DNA of 64,000 bases. Origin: Amaranthus tricolor. Its lineage: Eukaryota; Streptophyta; Magnoliopsida; Caryophyllales; Amaranthaceae. This document shows positions 31,442-44,400 of this stretch, one piece after another. Every line of letters begins with the position of its first letter. Within the stretch, counting starts at the first letter, position 1. The stretch spans positions 20,263,446 through 20,327,445 of the forward strand of contig NC_080051.1 in the NCBI RefSeq assembly GCF_026212465.1. The letters run 5' to 3'. The position numbers were made by a program, and so were the translations under genes. The notes under the pieces were generated by a model. The model worked only from the letters and a program-made list of their open reading frames with translations, was not told the origin of the DNA and did not search any database.

Positions 31442-34400
31442 GTAGAGTCGGCTAAGACCAGGACGTTTGTCTTTTGCCCATTTTTTAAAAACTTCTACGG
31501 GTTGTCAGGAAAAGCTTTTTAAGTTAGTTTTTCATTATTACAACCACTAGAGCATTTTTGCATTAATATACAGTGCCCTTTTGTCCGCGTTTAAAATTTT
31601 AAAAAATTTAGGGGTTGAATTACTCGAGTTATGCTTTTGACGCTTTGTTGTCTCCGATAAATACTCTTCAAATTCTTCAAACATTGTGCATATCACTACT
31701 TATTTTTAAGCCAACTTAAGTAGGGTGTTAATTTCCTATCTTTACGAAGTTAGTACGCTTCAATAGAGGGTGAGTATGTACCTTCGAAAAGAAACTGTTG
31801 ATGAAATGAAAGCCTCAAAGAGGTTCAATAATAAAAAAACAAATGAAAAATATAAGCAAAAGATGAACATAAATGTATATGAGGTATCTTGGATACCTTC
31901 CCCTCAAATGTGGTTTTATTAGATTGAAATTCAACAATTACAATGTAATAAACGTCTCCTTATCTTGAGAACAATCTCTCCAGATTACAAAATACTAAAG
32001 CAAAGTAAGAATACTCTCAAGTTTCTAAAAATGCATTAGACTACTTTTTTTTCAAGATCACAAAATACTAAAGCAAAATAAGAACGCTCTCAAGTTTCTA
32101 AAAATGCACCAAACTACTTTCAATATTTATGTTATCTTTGTTCTATGAATGATACTCCCTCTTATAGTGGAAGGTGAGTATCATTTTTAGAACCTCTCAA
32201 TTACTCACCATAAAACACAATTAACACCCCAAATAAACATTACAATAAACAATAGAGTAATGCACCACATTATTCCATAATCACTACAAATTCTGACCAA
32301 AATAGAATCTAATGCTGACTGCTCGACTGTCGCTCGATCAAGCCACTACCTCGCTCGGTCGAGCGAGCCTCCAGTAAAGCTACTCACTTGTTCTGACCAT
32401 TCTGCTCGATCCACTCACTTCTCGGTTGACCCGGCCATGTCAGCTGGACCGGTTGAGCGAAGCTACTGACTCCCCCTTTCTTGTTGCTTCGACTAAGCAA
32501 CCAATATCAAATGTTCCAAACCTTAAACCACCCGTATATGACACATCTTTATGGACCCTCTCTAAAGTACAAAACAAAGCATGTTCGATTAAATGTTCAA
32601 AGTTAACGTCATTGTTAAGATTATTGACACTTGTTTTAACAGTTAATACGTCAAAAATCTCTTTCTTAATGTAGCGGTTTTCTTCACGATACACTAATAA
32701 TAAAAACTACAACTATTTCTGATGCCTTCTATACAAAAGCTTTAGATAATCCCTCTCATTGTACGTCTTCTTTCCACAAGAAAAAAGAACCCTTTTGAGT
32801 CACATTTTGAAGTTTAAGTATATAATATTGTTAGAGTATATAATATGTTTTGGGGTCTCAAAAGTTTTTGGTAGAGATGGTATCTTAATATGGTATTAGA
32901 AGTCAGTATGACAAAATTAAGGTCACAGGTTTGAATCTCAACCATCTCTCATTTAAAGTAGAAAATTTAGTGTCAAGTGCTTAAAAGACTCTCGTATGAT
33001 GAGGCGTGTTAAAAAATATAACATATCCCAAAATCTCAACCATCAGTTTAAGTTTTTAATTATGTTGGTTACTTTAAAATATATATTACATTAATTAAAA
33101 ATATCATTATAATAAAGACATAAATACAAGATGATTTTGTATTATTCTATAGATCATGTAACAACTCTTCACCAATCACAAGAATTAGAGAGAAACCTCT
33201 AATATTTTTTTTAAAGACCAATCATTGTTTCCTTAAAGAATAATTGGTAGAAAGCATAGTTTAGTAATATACCTACAAGATAAAAAATTAATCTGGTGAC
33301 ACCTCTTCCATTAGATATATCAAACTATCAATGGGTTCTTTACCTAAAAGTTTTTGTCCCTTTCTATATGTGGAAATGTATTTTAGATACAAACATATAT
33401 TTAGTATTAAATGTCATCCATATCCATGTCTACTGTTGCAATGGTTCAAACTTCCTCACTAATTTCTTTTCAAAGTTTATAGGGTTTAAAAGATAAAAAT
33501 AGACAATAAAAAAATGAAAAAAAAATATATAATGATGTGTGTATTATTTTATTTGATTTGGTGACAAATAATCTCTTAAATTAGTTTATTATAATAGACT
33601 CCAAATAAAAGAAAAATTATTCTAACAAGTCTTTATGGTTTAACTCTTGCTCAGTATACTATTGTAAATACAGAAGAGTATAAATTTAGATATGATAGGC
33701 TAACGACTGATCAAATTTTGGTGTCATTAACGAAGAATTGGCTTAGTTGAATTAATTTTGGATTTTTATTTTTTGTCTACTTATTTTAGTTTTTGGTGTT
33801 TTAATTTCAAAGTAATTGGGTAATTCTCTACGCATATTATTCCACAATTAATAACTAACTAGTATAAAAGTCCGTGTAATGCACGAAGTTGTTAATATGA
33901 TTAGATGTAAATAAAATTCCTTCAAATAATTAAAGATATATAAATATTATATTCAAGGATATGTATAATATACATACTATATACTAAAAGTGAAGTAATA
34001 ATTGTTAAAGATATTGTGATATAACATTATTTATTTGCGTAATAAACTTAAATAGTTTGTAAATAACCTTCAAAATGAGAAATGAAATTGCCTTGTAAGT
34101 TAAATATAATTAATTTGTTAATTTATCTATTACATATAAATTCTTTTTGAATAGATCTTGTTGTTTTGTCATTTCTTAACTTTGCTCAATATTCATAATC
34201 GATTTCTCCACAAAAAACACAAAAACTTAAACAGTGATTTTGAACTTAAATCTTACAAATCTAACTCAAATGGCATTGCTATGTGCTCTTTTGTTTAAAT
34301 GGTCTTTCTTTACAACACCAAATTGGATTTTAATCATCCATTTGAAATTTACATTTGATATTACTATATATAAAAACAATAACATAAATTGAGCTATTAA

Positions 34401-34499
34401 AAATGATTGATATTTTATATAAAATTTTAAAGATAAGACTAATAATTTTTTTATTCCTAAATGTTGATGATTGGTGACTCAAATAGAGTCTTGATCATG
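31442..34499. other. Intergenic, several repeat remnants
   Basis: No gene recognised. It holds a two-copy tandem duplication with a 73-bp offset at 31985-32125. A palindromic TCGCTCGGTCGAGCGAG motif cluster lies at about 32325-32465, related to the cluster at 37395-37560. A dispersed repeat (ttagagtatataatatgttt... ctcaaccat) lies at 32830-33060 and recurs at 43515-43640 and 44668-44780. Confidence 0.45.
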
Positions 34500-34504
34500 T
34501 TTGT

Positions 34505-35122
34505 TGATGAATCATAGGTTTTAGGAAGTGTTAATTCCCAGTAGCAAAAGCCTAGCAGGCTTTTGGTGGCCAAAGGGTAAAGACGAGTCATCGTAGGTTG
34601 ATGAGGTAAAAGAATTTTTCCAGAGAGTAAAGACGGCTCGGTGGCCTAGGCTGTGTTGGAACAGCCGAGTCGGCTTTTGATGCTGCCAAAATCGGGTTTT
34701 ATTCAGAACATTAAGCCGACTCGGTGGCTATGTTGGTGTGGGTGATGCTGACTTGGCGGCGGTTACAAAATGCACGAGGAGCAGTTTTCTTTTCTTTGGG
34801 CCGGTTACTTTTGTACTAATTAAAGCCTTAACTTCTTTTATTTGGGATTAATATAAAAACCCCATTTTAGGGTTATGTTTTATTATTCACAAATTGAGAG
34901 AGATCACAAAAGAGCCATTATTATTTGTGAGTGTTATTGTGATTTATCTTTTAAATTCTTTGCGATCATAGTGAAATTATTTGATCTCGGTGTTAGTGGA
35001 CATAGCTATGACATTGATAGTGAACCACGTTAAATCTCTTGTGTCATTTTCTTATTGTTTGCATTGAATTTCTTTATTGTTTCATTATTGTTTATCGATC
35101 TTGCTTTCGCTGTCGCACAACA
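34505..35122 (+). repeat. Left LTR of the copia element
   Basis: About 618 bp. It is followed by a degraded Met-type primer site (TTGGCATTAATAGCTCAGG at about 35124). Confidence 0.8.
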
Positions 35123-35174
35123 ATTGGCATTAATAGCTCAGGTTTTTGTTCTTGGAGAGTTTTTGAGTGAAACA

Positions 35175-36254
35175 ATGGCTGGAGATTCTACAATAAGAAT
35201 TGAGAAATTTACCGAGAAAAATAGCTTCGGGCTATGGAATAAAGATGAAGGCTCTATTGAAACAGCAGCAAATCTGGTGTCCGTTGGCTCCAAAGAGTAC
35301 TACTGGGGGGTCGAAAGACGGACTAACTGACGGGAAATTAGCAGTAATGTAGGAAAAGACTCATTCTACCATTTTGCTATGTTTAGATGATCATATCATC
35401 ATGGAGGTCACTGATCAGGCTACGGCGGCGAAATGATGGCTGAAAATGGAGTCATTGTATATGACTAAGTCGCTGACCAACAAATTATTGCTGAAGCAGC
35501 GATCGTTTAACCTTCGAATGCAGTCAAGTCCTCCCTTACGGGAACATTTGGAGAAACTTAACTCAATTTTACCGGATATGCGTAATTTAGATGTTAAGAT
35601 AGATGATGAGGATGTTGCGTTGATTTTACTTGTGTCTCTACCGTCTAGCTATGAGAATTTTGTTGAGTTTTTTGTTATTGGTAAGGAGTCACTGACCTTA
35701 GAAGAAGTGAAGGCAGTACTTCATACTAGGAAACTTCGTCAGAAAGCTATAGGTTGATAACGGGGAGAATGGCAGTGGGTTTTTAGTTAAGTCCGGGAAG
35801 TCGAAAAAGAAAAAGGGGTTTAACAAAGGCAACAATACTAGGTCGGGTGCTGGAAACGACAATGAGGGATCTAGTAAGACTGCGGGGAAAACCTGTTATT
35901 AGTGTAAGGAATCGGGTCACTTTAGGGCTAATTGTCCAGTGAGGAAGGACAAGTCCCAAGCTGTTATAGATGAGGAAAACCCAAAGCAGAACAATAATTC
36001 GGAGGAAGACTTGGCATTAGTGAGTTCTGCTAAGTCTGAGGATCTTTCTGATGATTGGGTTCTGGATTCGGGGTCTTCGTTCCATATGAATCCGCGTCGA
36101 GAATGGTTTAATACGTATGAGTCTTGCAATGGAGGTACGGTTATTGTAGGTAACAATGCACCATGTAAGATTACAGGTATTGGGTCCATAAGATTGAGGA
36201 CTGGTGATGGGAGAAAGTTGACATTGACTAGGGTGCGACATGTCCCTAGTTGAC
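35175..36254 (+). pseudogene. Copia gag and protease remnant
   Basis: It starts MAGDSTIRIEKF, a usual copia Gag opening. Frameshifts and stops follow within 160 bp. An open piece at 35446-35757 (LREHLEKLNSILPDM, SLPSSYENFV) is the UBN2/Gag core. A zinc knuckle with an internal stop (CY*CKESGHFRANC, 35890-35937) follows, then a protease start with the catalytic DSG (WVLDSGSSFHM) at about 36057. The frame then runs into a 32-bp tandem duplication (36219-36282) just before the right LTR. Confidence 0.8.
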
Positions 36255-36291
36255 ATTGACTAGGGTGCGACATGTACCTTAGATGATTTAT

Positions 36292-36878
36292 TGATGAATC
36301 ATAGGTTTTGTGAAGTGTTGATTCCCAATAGCAAAAGCCTAGTCGACTTTTGGTGGCCAAAGGGTAAAGGCGAGTCGTTGTGGCTTGATGAGGTAAAAGA
36401 ATTTTTCCAGAGAGTAAAGCCAACTCTGCGGCCTAGGCAGTGTTGGCACAGCCGAGTCGGTGTTTGATGCTGCCAAAATCGGGTTTTATCCAGAACATTA
36501 AGCCGACTCGGCGGCGATTACAAAATGCACGAGGAGCAGTTTTCTTTTTTTTGGGTCGGCTACTTTTTGTACTAATTAAAGCCTTAACTTCTTTTATTTG
36601 GGGATTAATATAAATACCCTATTTTAGGTTAGGTTTTATTATTCACAAATTGAGAGAGATCACAAGACAATCATTATTATTTGTGAGTGTTATTGTGAAC
36701 CATCTTGTAAATTCTTTGCGATCATAGTGAAACTAAGTTATCTCGGTGTTGGTGGACGTAGTTATCACATTGATAGTGAACCACGTTAAATCTCTTGTGT
36801 CATTTTCTTATTGTTTTCTTTGAATTTCTTTATTGTTTCATTATTGTTTATCGATCTTGCTTCCGCTGTCGCACAACA
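36292..36878 (+). repeat. Right LTR of the copia element
   Basis: About 587 bp. Its start and end match the left LTR. It is shorter because of an internal deletion around the 'gactcggcggcg' region (about 36505). Confidence 0.8.
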
Positions 36879-39800
36879 GTAAATTAATTGGTCTTCACCT
36901 ATATTATACATAATCAAGATACTTTTAGTTAACTATTTTGGGACAAACTGCAACTAAAAAACGATGCTATATTAGAGATCAAACGCTGTGTTTCAATCTC
37001 TAATATCACCAAGATCGAATGTATGAAGTCTTGTGACCAACAAATTACATGCTCAATGATATCGATGTTTGTAGAAGATAATAAAACGACACAAAGATTT
37101 AACAAGGTTCACCCAATTAAGGTTACGTCCTCCGGTGTGTAGTATCTCTTATATTATCAAAGGAGTTAAAGAATTCTCAAGTATGGAGAATTACAATAGA
37201 GAAGAGATTAGGCTAGTGTTTAGGCTTGGGGTGTATTTTTTGTGGATTTTTGCAATGGTATATGAGACTCCTATATATATAGAGGAGTTTACATTTAATG
37301 AGTACACAAACTTAAAAGCCAAGAATAAATAATATGAAACAGCTCCTAAGAATTGAACAGTCGAAACAGAATCCGAAGTTGTAGCCTGTAGGAACCGCTC
37401 GTTCGAGCACATGGTACAGCCACTTTCTGATCTGCTGCCAGGAAGCTATTGATTTCAGATATGGGAAGTGCTCGTTCGAGCTTAACTGTGCTCGTTCAAG
37501 CACTGTGCTGGGGCAGCTTTTGTCTTCTTTTAATCAACTTGCTCGATCAAGGCAAGGACCATGCTTGAATGCCTCATTCAAGGAATCTGAGACTCTTGCA
37601 ATTACCTCATTAAATCATCATTTATCACGCCTCTTTATTCTTGTGTTTAAGTCTTGCTTCAATACCTTCATAACTTCTTGTATTAACTCACACTATTAAA
37701 TCATAACCTTTAATCACCCATATTTAATCCTATATAGGAATCCACACACTAATGCATATAATTTATTTGGTGCACTCAAGTCACCATTAATACTAACAGC
37801 AACTATGTGACGACTATGATTAAGCTAATAAAAAAAATTATGATGATGTTTTTTTAATCATAAGTAATTATATATTATAAGATATAAAAATAAATACAAA
37901 TAAAGAAAATATTTTAAAATTGGTATTTTTGTTAATTATTTCATTATTTAACTAAGTAATTGTCTAGAAGATTCATCTCTCTTACCTCCTCATTTTTTTT
38001 CTTTTTCACTATTATTATTTTATTATTACTACTTTTATTTAAGGGATTCCAATAAAAAGCAACAACTCTTATAAATAATCAATGATTTCATTCGTAAAAT
38101 ATACAATTAATTACTCCCAATAACCATTCATCTCCTTTCTATGGTCTAGTAGTTTAATCAATGCAAAAAGTGAAATCATATTTTTATTTGGTTTAAAATA
38201 TTGATTTTTTGAGTTTTTCGTACCTAGACTCAAACCGAATCCAAACCAAAATATATCGAATTTAAAATTCAAATTTAAAACCAAACTAATTTATAAAATA
38301 GTCTAAATCATAATCTAAAAACAAACTAATTTATAAAATAGTCAAAATATACTTTCACCCTATATTTGCCCTTAGCATTTATGTGTCTCTTTTTTCTTAT
38401 GTAAAATTAATAATAAGTGAAAATAAGCTAATTTTTTTGAGTCAAATCAAGGACGTGTTTTTCTAAACTACTATTCAATTCGGTTTAGTTCTATACATTA
38501 TTTTATTATTCTTTTTGTATACTTACAATTATTGATTGTCCTAGTCTCCTGAATGCCAAGCCGTATGTTCAATGAACTAGTTAAATTTAATAAAATTAGC
38601 AATTAAAAATAAGAGATGCACTAAGGAATCACTAAAAAAAATATATTTGTCTAGCCAAAATATTGTCATTTAGTAATTAAGGTAAAAAATTAAATTCAAT
38701 AAAAGTAACCTAGGATTAACAAGTATATATTCGAGTTGAAGAATATGTAGATAACTAGGTTTTCATTTTCATTTGGTAATTAGGGTAAAATAATATAACC
38801 AGTTCACTAAAAATAATTTTTAATTAACAAGTACACATTATATTTAAAAAATATATACTTTCTGTCCCACTTATTTTGCATTAATTATCATTTAAATTCG
38901 TCCTACTTATTTTGCATCATTTTTATCTTTTGACGATGATCCACCACTTTTTTTTTAACCATCTATACATTTAACCTCTATTTTTAATTTCATTTACACA
39001 ATTCATTATCTCTATTTATTACAAATATTCACTTTTTTCTTAAAAATGTCTTTATTTCTGTTTGATGCAATTTTATCAGTATAGAGGAATATATAACTAG
39101 ATTTTAATTTTCCCTCCTATACCAACTAGCTAGTTTGTAAGAAAAAAGAACAAAATTGAGGGCCAACTAAACAACCTCAAAGCATTTGGGAGGCAAGTCT
39201 CACCTAATGAAGGATTAAGTGCCCTAATTGGAAACTAATGAAGCCTATGATAGAAATAATTAAGGATAATATAAGCAATGGACCATTTTACACATATATA
39301 CACTTCAATAAAGAAATTTCTATTAATAGAAGAGAATCTTTGTGTGACATGGTTTTAGGTGATGACAAGGAATGGATGTTGACCCCCTAACAAAGGGGAT
39401 AATACCAGATAAACCCTCTCTTTAAATTAAATTAAGGTTTTTTAAATTATACAAAGTGGGGATAGTCTTTTATAATGTTTTGGTTGACAGGCCAATTAGC
39501 ACAACTTTAAATAACAATATAATCCAATTTCATATAATATAAAGGCCAAAAAGTAAAACCCAAATCCTTATTAATTTAAGTCATATAAATTAGATTTGGT
39601 AATCAACTTTATGAGGCTTCTTTTTTTACCATCTTTTATGAAAGGAAACCTTTTCTTATTATTTATTTTTCTTAATAGTGCTAAGCTTTAATGGACATTT
39701 TCTTTTGATGATTTTTATTGTACTACTATATGAAACCTACTAAGAAACGTCTTTTTCTATGATAATACATTTTTACTTTCTTCATCTCAAAAAAAAAAAA

Positions 39801-41266
39801 AAATTTTTACTTTCTTCCTATTAAAAAAAAAACATTTTTTACTTTCTTAAAGAGTAATATTCAAATTTTCAATTCAAAAATATTATAATGCCTTAAGCTA
39901 ATTTGATCATTAAATATTTATTTATGTTCATAAAAGTTAATGTGTAATACACATAATTATTTATTGTAAAAAAGAAAAGTAAAAATAAAAATGTTTGTAA
40001 TTAGTACTCCTTGTATCTTATATTGTTATGTAATCCTTATTTTCAAAAAAAAAAAAATCTAATATTGTTCTATAACACGAATGAAATCAAACCCAAAGTT
40101 AAGGAGAGAATATATAAATTTAACAAGATATGATATTAATTAGACTCATACACGTCTCATCGTAATTCTTTCAATTAGATTATCTTATAAATATAAAAAG
40201 AAAAGAAAGCTTTTTAGTAAAAATTATTTTAATTCATATATAGTTGATTAATTGAAATTAAAACAATAAAGCATAAAATACATGAAAAATCTATGTATGT
40301 AGATCTCTTATATACCAACAAGATCTTCATTTCATTCTTAACCAAGTATCTTTACAAAAGGAAAACTTTTTTTCCACTAGTAGAAAACTAGTAGAAAGCC
40401 ATGGGTTAACCAATAGTTAAGGGTTTTCTTTGTGTACTTATAATAAGAGTTTAATTCTTATTATTTATAAAAAAATAAATTTTTTTTCAATCCTCTTACG
40501 TACTGAAATGATCATTAGTCGTTAGTTATTAACATAGAATAAAAAATAATAATAATAGTAATTTGTTATGAGCTACACTTAGTCATCATCAAATCCAAAT
40601 ATGTGGTGCTAAACTCAAGAATTATAAAAATGAATTCAGTAATTTGCATCTAATTCCATTAACTCTAAAAGAGGACCAATTAAAAAGCGCAGGCGGTTAA
40701 GATTAAGAGACACAAAAAAGAGTGGAGTTGGAGTCACTGATTTCTAGTGGGTTCCCCTTCCTCTTAGCATTTGACCCCACATTAAACAAATCATTTTTTT
40801 TTGGTCCCTCCAAACCCATTTTTTTAATCCCCAATTATTTTATATTAAAAAACACTTTATTAAAAAAAAAAAAAAAAAAAAAAGCTTGAAACAGGCCTGT
40901 CAAATGTCAAGGACAAGATTTTGTGTCCCATAAGTTGAGTTGAGTTTCCAAAATCTCTTCATAATTACTCTCTTTACATACTAAAACTAATACATAAACC
41001 CAAATTTCCAAACAATTTCTTCATAGACATGTAGAAACACACCCACAAAAAAAAAGGAAAAAAAGGTCATTCAAAATGAAATGAAAGCTTAAAAGTATAT
41101 GTATGAAATGAAAAAGACTAGTACTTTCATATCTTCTGATCTTCTTGTTTATGGTTGCTCTACTTTCTCTTTCACCTTTCTATCTCTTTTTCTTAGTACC
41201 ACTCCTTCTTAATACTCTCAATTAATTCTCTATATTTACAACAAATTAACTAATTCTCATCCAAAG
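36879..41266. other. Upstream region of the TGA gene with repeat remnants
   Basis: At about 36965-37330 there is LTR-like sequence ('aacaaggttcacccaattaaggttacgtcctc'). At 37395-37560 there are GCTCGTTCGAGC-type palindromes. At about 38875-39075 there is an A/T-rich Stowaway-like MITE. The last kilobase is promoter-like, with long poly-A and poly-T runs (40860-40884). I see no gene and no clear TATA box. Confidence 0.45.
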
Positions 41267-41382
41267 GTATAAAATAAGTTTTTTTTTTCTTCTATATACT
41301 CTTCATTTTCTTTTTTTTTTTTTAGTTTAAAGTTTAGAAGATTAATTATATGTAATATTTGTTAATTTGGTGTAATTTTCAG
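41267..41382 (+). other. Probable 5'-UTR intron of the TGA gene
   Basis: A CAAAG|GTATAA donor and a TTTTCAG acceptor enclose 116 bp of T-rich sequence immediately before the leader exon that carries the ATG. Confidence 0.5.
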
Positions 41383-41424
41383 AGAAAAGTGAAAATCCAG
41401 AACTAATTAAGCTGATAATCACAC

Positions 41425-41436
41425 ATGAAGGTGTAA
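41425..41436 (+). promoter_or_regulatory. Three-codon upstream ORF in the TGA leader
   Basis: ATG AAG GTG TAA lies 12 bp before the main start codon at 41448. Such a minimal uORF could lower initiation at the main ATG. This is an inference only. Confidence 0.4.
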
Positions 41437-41447
41437 AAATTGTTTGC

Positions 41448-44400
41448 ATGGCGTCGAGTCATCATCACTGGCTTGGAGAAACTGGTTTATCACAGTCTGC
41501 TCCTTCTTCAAATCATCACAATATTCCTTTCGCAATTCCTCATCATCATGCCATTAATCCCACTTCTTCTAATCCTTTCATGTAATTAACACTTTCTTTC
41601 TTCCATCAATTTTATATATTATTTTTACTATATATTATACCCGTCTCAATTTAGTTTGTTAGTTGTTGACTTAATAATTATTTTATTTCTCTGTTACTTT
41701 GAAATTTTTTACGCCGATCAATATGCTTTAAAATCTTTTAATTTTAATTATTATATAGTGCTCAAAGCAAAATCAATAAGGCGGAGAAAGTATTAAATTT
41801 TTGTATATATGAGAATGATGGGCCATTATTTTCTTGGAAACAATTGGTCTAATCAAAATGAGTATATAACATATTGTTAGACCTTAACCTTTCTGTCTAT
41901 GTAGGGCTCTCACTTTTTAGGGGTAAAATTGACTGTTTTCTTCTAGTATTAGAAAGTACGGGTATGGATTGTCCATCACCTTTTCTCACTCAGACCCTGT
42001 TTCCGGATGAGATATTAGGTTGATGATGATGATGTTGATCAGTATAATAAGATCAATTGTTGAGTTTTCTTTTGACATTTTTTATATTTTAGTTAAAATT
42101 GGGAAAATATTATTATGAGTATATATATGACAAATTGTGGTGATTTTTAAAACACAGGAATCAAGGAGGATCTTCATTTGATTTTGGAGAGCTAGAACAA
42201 GCTATTGTCCTGCAAGGAGTTAAGATAGGACATCATGAACCAAAATCATGTATATACCCTCTTTTTCTAGCTCATATCTTCCTTCTTTTTACTACTTTTC
42301 TGACGTTTTATAAGCTTAACCAATCCACATAAAAGAAAAAAAAAATGGGTAACTTTGAATCTGTCTTGCATAGAAACCAGCATATATGAGCTATGAAAAT
42401 CAACTAGTTTTACTATTTGCAATCCTGAAATGATTTTCCATACAAAAAATCAGAATGGCGTGGGGTTACAAATAAGGAAAGTATGACCTCTTCTCTTTCG
42501 GAGTTTTTCATTTTAATTTTACTGACTTTCTCTACCCATAACAACTGCTAATTTTTTTGCACCCATTTTTTCAAGTACTGTAGTAGGTTTTGTACTATTC
42601 CTTATATCCAACTAATCTTTCCTGCATTATCTGTCTTTTTAAATTTGCTACAGAAAAATATAGATGAATTGAGCTGATTCCTGTACTTTATATGATTCTG
42701 TGCAGCTTTATTTGCAAACAAACCAGCAGCAACTCTAGAGATGTTCCCTTCATGGCCAATGAGAATTCAACAAACAACAAGAGTACTATATTTTTTCTTT
42801 CTTTCTTTCTCTAAAAGTTTCTCTCTCTAAGTTGACCAATTCTTTTTAAAGAAAATTGATGACTGAAAACAACTTATTGTGTGTTCGAAAGTTTCTACAA
42901 TGAGCAAATTGTAGTTGCTATTGAGGATATTTTTGTTTTTATTGATATTGATACATTACTTGTGATATTGGATAAAAGTTTTTACATTTTATTAATACCC
43001 ATTTGAAAAATATTATTAAAATATTTTATTTTATTTAAGTTAATAAATACCCATTTGAAAATTAAACAGGGAAGTTGTTCAAAGTCAGGAGGAGAAAGTA
43101 CTACTGATGATTCAGAATCAGCTGTTAATACAATTTCTTCAAGTCAAGCTGAAATTCATTTAGAACAACCAGAATCTCCTATGAGCAGAAAACCATCTAT
43201 TATTGACCAAAATCAACAACAACAACAACAAGCTTCAAGTAGTTATCAACAACATCAACCAGGAATGTCCCAAAATCAATCTGCTTCCAAACAACCTCAA
43301 GAAAAGGTTTCTTTTTTATTACTTTTGTCCACTACTTAATTATTTTTTTTTTCCTTTTTTCACTTCTTTTTCAATAACCTATATACTTCTTTCGTTTCCT
43401 AATCTTCTTCCCGTTTATAATTTTTTATGATGCGTATTTAAAACTCTTAAGGCATAAAAACTACATTGAAAACTATGCAAAAAGTAAACGAGAAGAACAA
43501 AAAAGAATAGAGGGAGTATAACATATCTTAGTGCCTCAACCATCAACATAAGTTTTTGGTTAAGTTTGTTCTTCACATGATATTAAAAGCCAACGTAACA
43601 AGAGATCACGCGTTCAAATCTCAATCACTCAGGGCTCGACTATAAGGTTAAACTTTTAATTGAGTTGATTTTTTTAAATAAAAAAAAACCATAATTTTAA
43701 AATTAATTTAAGAAAAAAAAAATCTCATCTTTTTTGGAGTTTTTCTAGCAATTTTTCTCTTATAAAAGACAAATAAATCACAGATCCCAATCACACTCAT
43801 AAGATCAAAGGGCAGGTTTTTAATTATTTGGTTCTGCTTGATTTTCTGGTAAAGTTTTCTGTCATGAAATAAGTGTTTTTCTTTTTTTATTTATATTTCT
43901 GAAAAAGTAAAAGGTAGAATCTTTACAGTAATTCTACTGTTTATGTCATTAAAATATTCTGAAATTTGAGTAGTAGTTTTAGCTCTCTAATCCCTATAAC
44001 TCAAAGTTGTAACTTCTAACGTTCTCTTTTGGCTTTCATATTAAAACCCATACCAGAAAACAACAAAAAAAATTACCATTAAAAATTAAAAAATTTAAAA
44101 AATATTGTACTTTATAAGCTTATTAAATGCATATCCTCCTACTCCAAACTGTGTTCTCTTCTGCTTACAAATACATAAATGCATGTGAATTTGATAAGAC
44201 TAAAGCTTTTCAGTGTTCAAAACTTCAAATATTTATAATTCATAAAATAAAATCTATCATATAGTTTGCTCATATCAGCAACCATGTTTGCACAGAGAAG
44301 TGAAGTTGACCTTGTAGTAAGTTCTCTAATCATTTATATTCTTCTTTTCTAATGAAAATTCTGCCAATTGTGTAACAACTTTTTCCTAACTTAAGAAAAA

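Larger units (their letters stand above)
34505..36878 (+). mobile_element. Decayed Ty1/copia element with both LTRs
   Basis: LTRs at 34505-35122 and 36292-36878 both start TGATGAATCATAGG and end GTCGCACAACA. The right one lacks about 30 bp present in the left, and there are many substitutions. The inside keeps a degraded gag and the start of protease only; the rest of pol is gone. I find no matching target duplication (TTTGT versus GTAAA). Much older than the gypsy element. Confidence 0.85.

Noticed and set aside
34500..34504. Target duplication for the copia element
   Set aside because: The 5-bp flanks (TTTGT and GTAAA) do not match, so I could not confirm it.
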